64,000 nt of DNA from Deltaproteobacteria bacterium (GCA_002747175.1 PDTK01000032.1:1-64000), one strand, 5' to 3'. Positions 1-9,265 are shown, counted from the stretch's first letter. Translations and numbers: made by a program. The notes: generated by a model from the letters alone, not told the origin.

Positions 1-93
1 AAATGCAAGCCGGGGTTAACTGGCAATTCACTACTGAAGATGCCAGGATAAAACTAAAACGGCTCTATCCAACATTTAATACGTGACATGACA

Positions 94-1035
94 CTAGTCG
101 AAGAGTGCTCCGATGCTCTCCCCAGTATGAATCCGCCGAATCGCCTCGGCAAACAGGGGTGCCACGGAAAGAACCCGGAGGGCCCCCCATTGTTTCTTTT
201 CAGGCACCTGCACGGTGTCGGTTACAGCCACGGAGGCAATGGGACTGCCGGCCAGCCGTTCGACTGCCGGGCCACAGAGTACGCCATGGGTGGCCCCCAC
301 GTGGATGCTGCGCACCTTTGCCCGCTTAAGGGTCTTCACCGAGGCCGCCAGTGTACCTCCGGTGGAGATCTCGTCTTCAAAAATGATGGCATCACGCCCC
401 TCAATATCCCCCACCACCAGTCCCTGCACCACCTCGGTATCCGCCACCCGTCGTTTGTCGATAATCGCCAGGGGCAGGTGGATGTGTTTGGCGAAACGAC
501 CGGCTCGTTTGGCTCCGCCGACATCGGTGGCCACGACCACGGCGTTGGCCGGATCCAGATGCTGGTTGAAGTGGTCCACGAAGTAAGGGATTGCCGTCAG
601 GTGATCCACGGGAATGCTGAAAAACCCGTGCACGGCGTCCGAATGCAAATCCATGGTCAGAACCCGGTTGGCGCCGGCGGTCTTCACCAGGTCGGCCATA
701 AGCCTTCCGGTGATGGATATGCGCGGTGCATCCTTTTTATCCGACCGCGCATAGGAGAAATAGGGAATCACCGCTGTTATTCGCCAGGCCGAAGCGCTTC
801 TAAGGGCGTCCAGAATAATGAACAACTCAAGGATATTGTCGCCCACCGGCGTGGTGAAGGGCTGTACCACGAAAACATCCTTTTCGCGGACATTCTCCTG
901 GATCTGAACAAAGAGGTTATCGTTGGAAAACCGCGACACCGCCAGACGGCTCAATTCGATGCCCAAATTATCGCAGATGGATGCGGCCAGTTGTGGATTG
1001 GCGCTTCCTGAAAAAATTTTCAGTTCGGTGGACAT
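94..1035 (-). CDS. prs: ribose-phosphate pyrophosphokinase
   Basis: 313-aa ORF; FSNDNLFVQIQENVREKDVFVVQ, DLHSDAVHGFF and VVATDVGGAKRA are PRPP synthetase motifs. Confidence 0.95.
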   Translation of the reverse strand: MSTELKIFSGSANPQLAASICDNLGIELSRLAVSRFSNDNLFVQIQENVREKDVFVVQPFTTPVGDNILELFIILDALRSASAWRITAVIPYFSYARSDKKDAPRISITGRLMADLVKTAGANRVLTMDLHSDAVHGFFSIPVDHLTAIPYFVDHFNQHLDPANAVVVATDVGGAKRAGRFAKHIHLPLAIIDKRRVADTEVVQGLVVGDIEGRDAIIFEDEISTGGTLAASVKTLKRAKVRSIHVGATHGVLCGPAVERLAGSPIASVAVTDTVQVPEKKQWGALRVLSVAPLFAEAIRRIHTGESIGALFD

Positions 1036-1051
1036 GCTGACCTCGGTATAA

Positions 1052-2560
1052 TTAACGTTTTTTTATCAGCCCCACCCCAACCAGATAAAGCAACATCCCG
1101 TCATCGGGCAGTTGGAGCAGGTCGGCGGCTTCACGGTCATAGAAAGCACCGATGCCGCAAGCCCCCCATCCCACGGCCGTGGCGGCCAGATATGCCTGCT
1201 GACCCAAGCGGCCGGCTTCAATCATGGCATACCGGTATCCACGGGCACCCCAGCGGCGATCAACGGTTGCCAGGTCGCTCATGAACAACAGATGCATGCC
1301 GGCATGCTTGAGCCACATCTGATCCAGACAGGCTGCGGCCATGTGTTCCATCAAAACTCCTGCGTGCAAAAGGCCCACGCGATGGCTGCCTGCATCCAGC
1401 AGGTAAAAACCCGGCGCCACCGGCTGGCCCGGTCCGGCCAGGATTCCGACAGATAATGACTGACCGCATGAACGCGGAAGGGGTGAGGTTTCGTTCATAC
1501 TGCCGGAGATTAACATCATGAAGGTTGTCCAGTGATCTGGATCCACGGCATGGGGCACAAAATTCCGACGTGAACGGCGCTGCCAGAGCACATCTGTATA
1601 GCTTGCCGCAGCCAGTGGATGCCCCAGCGCCAGGGGCGTCCATGAATCCGGTTCCCGGCCCAGCGCATGCGGCGCATCGGACGATGCCGGCGTCATATCT
1701 GACATGCTGCCCGCACGGTGAACATTACGGATCTCGGCATAGGATAATTCCCGATCCGACACCCTTGACGCACGCTGCATCCACTGAGGCGGCTCGAACC
1801 CGTCATCCACATTCGGTGGCGATGGATGTCGGGCCGAATCGACATACAGGTGGATGCTGATCAGGCATACCTCGCGCTCCGGGTCCAGCCCCAGCAAGGT
1901 GCCCGTCCGCCGGTCGTCAAAATCCAGATGGATACTGAAGACCAGGCCCAGGGCACGCAATGCCAGACGTAGATTCTCCAATTGATGACCGGCATCCAAA
2001 AGCACGTATCGGTATGCGCGGCCGCGATATTTCCAGGCACTGCGAAAAAAGATGCCGGTTATGTAAAATGTGGCGGCGACCGATTCGGCCACATACGGCT
2101 CCACCGGCAGGGAGCCGCTGCGCAATTTGGTGAGACACGCTTTGAACATCCGATAGTGATACAGCCCCGGATCCAGGCCGTTTATGCAATGGGCTGCAAG
2201 ATAGGTTTCGAATGGATACAGGGCCCCGGCCGAGGCCACGCTGCGAAAATAAAAAGGTTCACCCGAGGCCATGGTCTGGCGTGCGGTAACCGTATGGGCC
2301 AGCGTCAGAATCGTGGTCAAGTCCTGATGTGTCAATGCTGACGGCCGCTCAGCACTTTCTGCGGGACACCGCATCACCAGGTCCGTATAATCCACCGGGG
2401 TCAGGTGGGGCCCGCCGATCAGGCTGACCGTCGGACGATCCCCATAGGATTTATCCAAGGCCGGCTGGTTGGCCCAATCCAGGCGATGGGGCGTCAGCTC
2501 GTGGCGGCGGTAGCTGGTGGTCCGGTGATAACCGGCGGCGGTTCGCTGTGATTCATTCAT
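1052..2560 (-). CDS. SagB/ThcOx-type nitroreductase-family dehydrogenase, tandem domains
   Basis: 502-aa ORF; RSVASAGALYPFETYLA is SagB-like; a second nitroreductase-like half starts at YTDVLWQRRSRRNF. Confidence 0.8.
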   Translation of the reverse strand: MNESQRTAAGYHRTTSYRRHELTPHRLDWANQPALDKSYGDRPTVSLIGGPHLTPVDYTDLVMRCPAESAERPSALTHQDLTTILTLAHTVTARQTMASGEPFYFRSVASAGALYPFETYLAAHCINGLDPGLYHYRMFKACLTKLRSGSLPVEPYVAESVAATFYITGIFFRSAWKYRGRAYRYVLLDAGHQLENLRLALRALGLVFSIHLDFDDRRTGTLLGLDPEREVCLISIHLYVDSARHPSPPNVDDGFEPPQWMQRASRVSDRELSYAEIRNVHRAGSMSDMTPASSDAPHALGREPDSWTPLALGHPLAAASYTDVLWQRRSRRNFVPHAVDPDHWTTFMMLISGSMNETSPLPRSCGQSLSVGILAGPGQPVAPGFYLLDAGSHRVGLLHAGVLMEHMAAACLDQMWLKHAGMHLLFMSDLATVDRRWGARGYRYAMIEAGRLGQQAYLAATAVGWGACGIGAFYDREAADLLQLPDDGMLLYLVGVGLIKKR

Positions 2561-2562
2561 CT

Positions 2563-3459
2563 TCAGTTCACCAGATCTTTCAGGGCAGATGCCGCATCGG
2601 AAAACCGGAACTCAAAACCGGCGTCCATCAGGCGCTTCGGATGGACCTTTTGGCTGCCCAGCAACACCCCGGCCATCTCGCCCAGCATCAGGCGCAAAGC
2701 CGGAGCCGGAGTCCACACAACCGCCGGCCGGTTCAGCTCCTTGGCCAGGCAACGGACAAAGGCTTTATGGCGGATCGTGCCCGGTGCCACGGCATTGTAT
2801 ACGCCAACGGCCGCTTTGTCTTCCAGCAGATAATGAACGATGTTCAGCAAATCGGTCATGTGGATCCAGGAAAACCATTGGCTTCCGCTGCCCAGCGGAC
2901 CGCCGGCAAATCGGCGAAAAACCGGCAACATTTGCGCCAGTGCCCCTCCGCCATTTCCCAGTACGACGCCAAAACGCATGACGGCCACACGCACACCCTG
3001 ATTCTGTGCCGACAGGGCCGCGTGCTCCCAGCCCACGGACAGGTCAGCCAGAAAATCATCCCCCGGCGGTACCATTTCGTCGAGCGCCTCGTCTCCCCGG
3101 TCTCCGTAGTAGCCGATGGCCGATGCGCTCACCAGCACCTGACCGCCGCGACGCATGGCTTCAACGATGTTGCGCGTCGTCAGGACGCGGGAGTCGAGAA
3201 GGACCTTTTTGTAGCGCCGGGTCCAGCGTTTGAAGATGGTGCGCCCGGTGAGGTTGACAACGGCGTCCGCATCCCGGACGGCCTCCTGCCATGCCCCCCC
3301 CCGGATCGTATCAGCGCTGATCCAGTTAAAACCGGATTCCGATTCCATTGGATGTCTGGCCGACGTACCCAATCCGGTGACCCGATGTCCCTCCACCAAC
3401 AGTGAACGAGCCAGAGCCGAACCGACAAATCCCGAAGCGCCGGCGACGACGATATTCAT
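2563..3459 (-). CDS. TIGR01777-type (YfcH-like) NAD-dependent epimerase
   Basis: MNIVVAGASGFVGSALARSL Rossmann start; SASAIGYYGDRGDE; WFSWIHMTDL; HPKRLMDAGFEF. Confidence 0.9.
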   Translation of the reverse strand: MNIVVAGASGFVGSALARSLLVEGHRVTGLGTSARHPMESESGFNWISADTIRGGAWQEAVRDADAVVNLTGRTIFKRWTRRYKKVLLDSRVLTTRNIVEAMRRGGQVLVSASAIGYYGDRGDEALDEMVPPGDDFLADLSVGWEHAALSAQNQGVRVAVMRFGVVLGNGGGALAQMLPVFRRFAGGPLGSGSQWFSWIHMTDLLNIVHYLLEDKAAVGVYNAVAPGTIRHKAFVRCLAKELNRPAVVWTPAPALRLMLGEMAGVLLGSQKVHPKRLMDAGFEFRFSDAASALKDLVN

Positions 3460-3991
3460 GAGAATCTCCTTATGTTTACCCCAGCGTTGTAAAACGCCAA
3501 TCGCTTATCATTTGAATTATAGTCAATAAACATGCCAAGTTACAATACAAAAAAGTCACCAATATTGCTGTACAAGACGTAACATCCGGATATCGCCTTG
3601 ATCACTGATTGTACGGTTAACGATTCCATGGTTATGTGTCATGAAGCATGAAAAAAAGTTACCCGGACAACCGTGATGGTCCCGTAAAAAAGTTCACACC
3701 GGTCTGTCTTGCGAGACGTCTATGTATCAAATTATTATTGAGACTCTGTTGATCCGCCGGGCGTGCTGATATGGTGCCTGTAACCGCCAGAAAGTGCTCC
3801 ATGTATCCGCAATGCGAATGTGTATCTGATCAAGGAAAGGAATTGGTTCTGATTGCATGTCTTTTCCTTACAACAGGCCATCCTGAAGGCGTCGAAACTA
3901 TTGGCACGATTATTGATTGTCGTGCAATTGATAATATTACTGGATACTGACTGGGCCGGCGGCCTGCAATTCTTTCGGAGAACCTTAATTT

Positions 3992-4201
3992 GTGAAACCG
4001 TGCGACCACAACCTGAAGCAAACGATTCTGCTGGCCGAAAGCATGATCAAACTGGCAGACACCGGTGACATTGACCGTGAAGATACCGGCTGCGGGATTC
4101 TTTACGGCACCCTGCGAGATTCAGGATACAAAATCAAGCAGTTGGCCGAAGCCGAAAAGATCAGGCATATTGCCAAAGGCTGGTGGGATGAACATTCCTG
4201 A
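3992..4201 (+). CDS. small conserved-looking protein upstream of rubrerythrin
   Basis: 69-aa ORF with GTG start and CGGAG upstream; same strand as the rbr cluster. Confidence 0.5.
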   Translation: MKPCDHNLKQTILLAESMIKLADTGDIDREDTGCGILYGTLRDSGYKIKQLAEAEKIRHIAKGWWDEHS

Positions 4202-4259
4202 CACAAAATGACGTCAGGCAATCATTACAAAATGGAATTCATAAAAGGGAGGCTAACGC

Positions 4260-4835
4260 GTGGCAGAGATTAAAGGCACCAAAACGGAAAAAAACATTTT
4301 GACAGCATTTTGCGGTGAATCCCAGGCCCGGAACCGCTACACCTACTTCGCCAAGCAGGCAAAGAAAGAGGGCTTCGTTCAAATCGCGGACATCTTCGAA
4401 GAGACGGCCAATCATGAAAAAGAGCATGCCAAACGGCTGTTCAAACTGCTGGAAGGCGGTGAGGTTGAAATCAGCGGGGCCTTCCCGGCTGGCGTGATCG
4501 GCACCACCGTCGAAAACCTCACCGAGGCCGCCGGCGGCGAAAATCACGAATGGACGACCATGTATCCGGACTTTGCCAAGGTCGCCCGTGAGGAGGGACT
4601 GGATCATGTGGCTTTCATTTTCGAAGCCATCGCCGTGGCAGAAAAACAGCATGAGAAACGTTATGTGGACCTGAAGGCCAACATTGAGGCCGGCAATGTC
4701 TTCAAACGTGATGAAAGCGTCACCTGGCGCTGCCGCAACTGCGGTTACCTGCATGAAGGCACTGAGCCCCCAGAAATGTGTCCGGCCTGTGCGCATCCCC
4801 GGGCACATTTTGAGATCCTGGGAGAAAACTGGTAG
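4260..4835 (+). CDS. rbr: rubrerythrin
   Basis: Ferritin-like diiron domain (ESQARNRYTYFA, EETANHEKEHAK) plus C-terminal rubredoxin site WRCRNCGYLHEG...CPACAHP. Confidence 0.96.
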   Translation: MAEIKGTKTEKNILTAFCGESQARNRYTYFAKQAKKEGFVQIADIFEETANHEKEHAKRLFKLLEGGEVEISGAFPAGVIGTTVENLTEAAGGENHEWTTMYPDFAKVAREEGLDHVAFIFEAIAVAEKQHEKRYVDLKANIEAGNVFKRDESVTWRCRNCGYLHEGTEPPEMCPACAHPRAHFEILGENW

Positions 4836-4891
4836 TTGATCGTTTCTTTATCAACCATGATGATTTAATTTAAATTTAAAAAGGAGAAAAA

Positions 4892-5266
4892 ATGGCTGAA
4901 CGATATGGAGTTAATAAATGCGATCTGTGCGGAAACATCGTCCAAGTGCTTGTAGATGGTGCCGGTCAACTGGTTTGCTGTGGACAACCGATGCAAATGC
5001 AGACAGAAAATACGGTCGACGCCGCCAAGGAAAAACATGTGCCGGTCGTCGAAAAAATCGACGGCGGTTACAAGGTCAAGGTCGGTGATGTTCCTCATCC
5101 CATGGAAGAGAAACACTGGATTCAGTGGATTGAGCTGATCGCCGACGGTAAATCCTACTTTCAGTTTCTGGATGCAGGCCAAACGCCGGAAGCGGAATTC
5201 AAAGTTGAAGCGGTATCGGCATCCGCCAGGGGCTACTGCAACCTTCATGGTTTGTGGAAAGCGTAA
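4892..5266 (+). CDS. dfx: desulfoferrodoxin (superoxide reductase)
   Basis: [11 protein letters not shown]...CCGQPM N-terminal centre; [43 protein letters not shown]. Confidence 0.97.
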   Translation: MAERYGVNKCDLCGNIVQVLVDGAGQLVCCGQPMQMQTENTVDAAKEKHVPVVEKIDGGYKVKVGDVPHPMEEKHWIQWIELIADGKSYFQFLDAGQTPEAEFKVEAVSASARGYCNLHGLWKA

Positions 5267-5317
5267 CCCCGACGGCCCATTTTGGGGAGGGCCGCCTGTT
5301 GCATAAAGGCGCCTCCC

Positions 5318-5360
5318 ACCGACGGTTTTGTCAGTCTCGGTCAAAACGGCCGGGACTGAC
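5318..5360 (+). promoter_or_regulatory. overlapping inverted repeats (possible attenuator or terminator)
   Basis: TCAGTCTCGG (5331-5340)/CCGGGACTGA (5350-5359) overlaps the alternative pairing GTTTTG/CAAAAC. Confidence 0.35.
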
Positions 5361-5492
5361 TGTGTCCCGTGTCCGTTTGTGTAAGGAACGGAATTTTTAT
5401 GTTGGGGGCACATTACTTCATCTCCATTAAACAGGCACTAATGCGGTGCCGGTTGGCACAGACCACAAGCCCCAAAACAAGAGAGGTGCCCC

Positions 5493-5645
5493 ATGGGTAG
5501 CTGGAAATGCGGTAATTGCGGATATGAACTGCAGGCCGATGCGCCGCCTGAGAAATGCCCGTCCTGCAAGGAAAAGTGCGATTTTCTGGACAATACCTGC
5601 TACACACCTGACTGTCAGTACGGTGGTAAGGACCCGCGAATTAAG
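5493..5645 (+). CDS. short rubredoxin-like metal-site protein (50 aa)
   Basis: Read from sequence (below ORF-track cutoff): MGSWKCGNCGYELQADAPPEKCPSCKEKCDFLDNTCYTPDCQYGGKDPRN; GAGAGG upstream. Confidence 0.8.
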
Positions 5646-5727
5646 TAGCGCCTGTCCAGAAATGGCCAAATATCCGCGTTGTGCGTTAACTTTGACCGAA
5701 TCCCGAAATCGACCTACGGAGTAGACG

Positions 5728-6078
5728 ATGATCCCATCCGGAAGATTTTTCAGTTTATTGTCCTGTTTTCTGCTGTTGATGATTTTCACCGTCCCTGCGA
5801 CAGCGGCAAATCCTGGTCCGAAGCAGATCGACGTTTTCGGCGGCAGCCGCGGCAAGGTCCCTTTTCCCCACGCCAATCACCAGAAGTCAATCAAAGACTG
5901 CAATGTCTGCCATCGTGTTTTCCCTCGGGAAACCGATGCCATCAAAAAAATGAAGGCGGCGGGCAAACTGAGACCCAAAAAGGTGATGAACATGCAGTGC
6001 ATCAAGTGCCACAAAGCGGAGAAAAAATCCGGAAAACCCCATGGCCCGGTCACCTGTAGCACGTGCCATGTTAGATGA
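5728..6078 (+). CDS. periplasmic triheme c-type cytochrome (c3/c7-like)
   Basis: Signal peptide; three CxxCH motifs (CNVCH, CIKCH, CSTCH) and exactly three other His residues. Confidence 0.9.
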   Translation: MIPSGRFFSLLSCFLLLMIFTVPATAANPGPKQIDVFGGSRGKVPFPHANHQKSIKDCNVCHRVFPRETDAIKKMKAAGKLRPKKVMNMQCIKCHKAEKKSGKPHGPVTCSTCHVR

Positions 6079-6117
6079 TTTCCGGTTTTCAAAATGAACC
6101 CATAAAAGGAGCGAAAA

Positions 6118-6297
6118 ATGGCCGAACCCCACGAAATGTATCAATGCCAGACCGTTAACTGCGGCTACATCTACAACCCCGATAAAGGCGACCGCAAAGG
6201 CAAGATTCCCAAAGGGACCGCTTTTGACGACCTGCCCGAAGACTGGAAATGTCCCATCTGTGGCGCCACCAGGAAAATGTTCCGCCCGCTGGGCTGA
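6118..6297 (+). CDS. rubredoxin (59 aa)
   Basis: Read from sequence: MAEPHEMYQCQTVNCGYIYNPDKGDRKGKIPKGTAFDDLPEDWKCPICGATRKMFRPLG; AAAAGGAGCG upstream. Confidence 0.93.
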   Translation: MAEPHEMYQCQTVNCGYIYNPDKGDRKGKIPKGTAFDDLPEDWKCPICGATRKMFRPLG

Positions 6298-6491
6298 CTC
6301 ACCTTCAATCCGTGGACAAACCGATATGCATGAAGCTGTAGCGGACTTACTGTTTTGATTAGACAGGTCACCACCTGCATGATAAGGGAAAACAGCGTCA
6401 TGCGGATCGGTTTGTTTGCAATCCGTACCGAAAGCTTGCATCCAGCATTTATGCAGGCATCAACTTAACGTTCAACCGAATGGAGGAAACC

Positions 6492-6653
6492 ATGGACAAG
6501 TATGTTTGCACTCTGTGTGGCTATGTTTACGATCCCGAAGCAGGTGATCCGGACAATGGCGTAAATCCCGGCACCAAGTGGGAGGATGTACCGGAAGACT
6601 GGGAATGCCCGGTGTGCGGTGCAGGAAAAGACGATTTCGAAAAAGAAGAATAA
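6492..6653 (+). CDS. rubredoxin (53 aa)
   Basis: Read from sequence: [53 protein letters not shown]. Confidence 0.97.
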   Translation: MDKYVCTLCGYVYDPEAGDPDNGVNPGTKWEDVPEDWECPVCGAGKDDFEKEE

Positions 6654-6670
6654 CCAATCACCAATAACAT

Positions 6671-6711
6671 ACCATATGCCCTTTTCCCACGAGGGAAAAA
6701 GGGCATATGGT
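6671..6711. terminator. long near-perfect inverted repeat between rubredoxin and flavodiiron genes
   Basis: ACCATATGCCCTTTTCCC-ACGA-GGGAAAAAGGGCATATGGT. Confidence 0.7.
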
Positions 6712-6728
6712 TATTCAGGAAAGCGATC

Positions 6729-7916
6729 ATGAAACCGACCAAAATTGCAGACGGTATCTACGATGTAGGCGTCATCGACTGGAACATCAGAGACTTTCAT
6801 GGCTATTCGACGGATCGTGGCACCAGCTACAATGCGTATTTGATAGTGGACGAAAAAGTGGCCCTGATCGATACTGTCAAAGCCCCTTTCACCGACCAGT
6901 TGATCGGTAACATTTCCCAGGTCATTGACCCTCAAAAGATCGACGTGGTCATTTCCAATCATACCGAAATGGACCACACTGGCGCCCTGCCGCGTATCAT
7001 GCAGGCGGTAGGAGATGACACCCCCCTTTATTGCTCCATAATGGGGGCCAAAAACCTGGCCCTGCACTTCCCCAATGCCTGGAATTACCACCCCGTAAAA
7101 GAGGGTGAAGAACTTTCCTTGGGCAAGCGTACGCTCCAGTTCATTGAAACCCGCATGATCCACTGGCCCGACAGCATGTTTACCTACCTGAAGGAAGATC
7201 ACATTCTTTTCTCCAGTGATGGATTCGGGCAGCACTATGCCGGCTTCGACAAATTCGACGATCAGGCCGACAATAATCTTATGATCCAGGCAAAAAAATA
7301 CTATGCCAACATTCTTTTGCTCTATGCCTCCCGTATTCTTAAACTGATGGAAAAAATCGTCGCCTCGGGGATCCAAATCGACATAATCTGCCCCGACCAC
7401 GGCGTAATCTGGCGTAAAAATCCTGGAAAAATCATCGATGCCTACCTGAAATGGAGCCGTCAGGAATCCGAAAAGAAGGCCGTGGTCATTTACGACACCA
7501 TGTGGAAAAGCACCGAAACCATGGCCAACGCCATCGCCGAGGGTATTTCGTTTACCGGCGTCAGGGCCAAACCGATCCACATTCGCAGCTCCCATCGAAG
7601 CGATATCATGGCCGACGTACTTGATGCCGCCGCAGTGGTGGTCGGCTCCCCGACACTGAACAACCAAATGTTCCCCTCTGTGGCCGACACGCTGGTCTAT
7701 ATGAAGGGACTCAAACCGTTGAACAAGATCGGCGGTGCCTTTGGTTCCTATGGCTGGAGCGGAGAATCGGTAAAAATGGTGGCCGCGGAACTATCGGCCA
7801 TGAAATTCAATATGATCGAGCCCTTTCCACGGCTTCAATACGTTCCGGACGGCTCAGGTATCGACGTCTGCGTCGCTTATGGAAAACAGATCGGCGAAGC
7901 CGTCAATGCCCGATAA
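6729..7916 (+). CDS. roo: flavodiiron protein / rubredoxin:oxygen oxidoreductase
   Basis: 395 aa; beta-lactamase-like diiron ligands (SNHTEMDHTGALP, CPDHGVIWR) and flavodoxin domain (IYDTMWKSTETMANAIAEG). Confidence 0.96.
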   Translation: MKPTKIADGIYDVGVIDWNIRDFHGYSTDRGTSYNAYLIVDEKVALIDTVKAPFTDQLIGNISQVIDPQKIDVVISNHTEMDHTGALPRIMQAVGDDTPLYCSIMGAKNLALHFPNAWNYHPVKEGEELSLGKRTLQFIETRMIHWPDSMFTYLKEDHILFSSDGFGQHYAGFDKFDDQADNNLMIQAKKYYANILLLYASRILKLMEKIVASGIQIDIICPDHGVIWRKNPGKIIDAYLKWSRQESEKKAVVIYDTMWKSTETMANAIAEGISFTGVRAKPIHIRSSHRSDIMADVLDAAAVVVGSPTLNNQMFPSVADTLVYMKGLKPLNKIGGAFGSYGWSGESVKMVAAELSAMKFNMIEPFPRLQYVPDGSGIDVCVAYGKQIGEAVNAR

Positions 7917-7922
7917 CGGAGT

Positions 7923-8108
7923 ATGAAAGAGCCCGTTGTCGATATCGGTACCTGCACCTTGTGCATGGGCTGCGTGGAAGTCTGCCCGGAGGTGTTCCAG
8001 CTCAACGATGCCGGTTATATTCAGGTCGCCGAGCTGGGCACCTATCCCCGGGAAGCGGTGGATGAAGCCATTAAATACTGCCCGGAAGACTGCATCAATT
8101 GGGAATAG
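7923..8108 (+). CDS. ferredoxin, single [4Fe-4S]-type
   Basis: CTLCMGCVEVCPEVF...YCPEDCINWE. Confidence 0.92.
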   Translation: MKEPVVDIGTCTLCMGCVEVCPEVFQLNDAGYIQVAELGTYPREAVDEAIKYCPEDCINWE

Positions 8109-8120
8109 CCAGGAGAAGCC

Positions 8121-8468
8121 ATGAAAAAAGTTGCACTTTTCGTTTTCAACGGTGACCCGGTCTGTTTCATTCATGTCCTGCTCAACGGACTGGATATGAA
8201 TGAAAAAGGCATAGACGGCCGGATCATCGTGGAGGGCGCGGCCACGGCCCTGCTGCCCAAACTGGCCGAGCCCCAAAATCCCCTGCACAAGCTATGGGAC
8301 AAGGCCAAGGCACAAAACATCGTGGACGGTGTGTGCAAAGGCTGCGCTTACAAGATGGGCACATTGGACGAAGCCGTGAATCAAGGGCTGACCCTGCTGG
8401 GCGATATGTCCGGCCATCCCTCCATGTTCGGTTATATCGAAGAAGGATTCGAGATCATTTCCTTCTGA
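8121..8468 (+). CDS. DsrE-family-like protein
   Basis: 115 aa; KKVALFVFNGDPVCFIHVLLNGLDM and GVCKGCAYKMG. Confidence 0.75.
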   Translation: MKKVALFVFNGDPVCFIHVLLNGLDMNEKGIDGRIIVEGAATALLPKLAEPQNPLHKLWDKAKAQNIVDGVCKGCAYKMGTLDEAVNQGLTLLGDMSGHPSMFGYIEEGFEIISF

Positions 8469-8503
8469 CGATTGCCGGTAAACGTCTTAAAATATAGCAA
8501 GAA

Positions 8504-8546
8504 CCCATCCGGAAATGGCCCATTTGCCTATTTCTGGCCAGACACT
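8504..8546. repeat. repeat family B (45-bp palindrome), copy B2
   Basis: cccatccggaaatggcccatttgcctatttctggccagacact. Confidence 0.85.
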
Positions 8547-8593
8547 AGAAAAACATTTTTCTTCTTCTGACGTCTTTTGCAAATCCGGATGCC

Positions 8594-9265
8594 ATGGGAT
8601 TCCGCTCACTCAAAACCAAGATCCGATCATTGCTGAAGGCAAAAGATTTCAGCGCTTCGCTGGAGAAGCTCCGCGAGTTGCCCGGCCGTCGGGCGGTCAA
8701 TCCGCTCTTCTCTTTGTTTTATTCGGGAGACGAACTGGTCCGTTGGCGTGCCATTGCGGCCATGGGTGTCGTGGTGAACCAGCTGGCAGACACCTCCATG
8801 GAATCGGCCAGAGTGGTGATGCGGCGGCTGATGTGGAACCTCAACGACGAGTCCGGCGGTATCGGCTGGGGGTCTCCCGAAGCCATGGGCGAAATCGCCG
8901 CGCGTCATACCCGGTTGGCCGGCGAGTTTGCCAACATCATCATTTCGTATATCAATCCCAAGGGAAACTTTCTGGAACATGAACGGTTGCAACGCGGCTC
9001 CCTGTGGGCCGTGGGCCGCCTTGCCCATGCCCGTCCGGCGCTGGCCCAGGCGGCGGCTGAATTTCTCCCAGACTTCTGCACCGCTTCCGATCCCTATCTC
9101 CGGGGGACGGCCATTTGGGCTGCCGGTGCGGTTCTAAACGATACGCTCATCCCGATGATACAGGCCCACCGGACTGACGACGCCCCCCTGACCATCTACC
9201 GATACCAGAAAATCCACCCGACCACTGTCGGTGAGCTGGCCAGGCAGGCCCTTAAGCCCGGGTAA
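8594..9265 (+). CDS. HEAT-repeat-like protein, DVU0298-like
   Basis: 223 aa alpha-helical repeat pattern; WNLNDESGGIGWGSPEAMGEI; LQRGSLWAVGRLA. Confidence 0.7.
   Translation: MGFRSLKTKIRSLLKAKDFSASLEKLRELPGRRAVNPLFSLFYSGDELVRWRAIAAMGVVVNQLADTSMESARVVMRRLMWNLNDESGGIGWGSPEAMGEIAARHTRLAGEFANIIISYINPKGNFLEHERLQRGSLWAVGRLAHARPALAQAAAEFLPDFCTASDPYLRGTAIWAAGAVLNDTLIPMIQAHRTDDAPLTIYRYQKIHPTTVGELARQALKPG

Noticed and set aside
88-1011. 307-aa plus-strand ORF
   Set aside because: Antisense to prs, which has unmistakable motifs; composition is that of a shadow frame in GC-rich DNA.
6711-7667. 318-aa minus-strand ORF
   Set aside because: Mirror frame of the flavodiiron protein gene.
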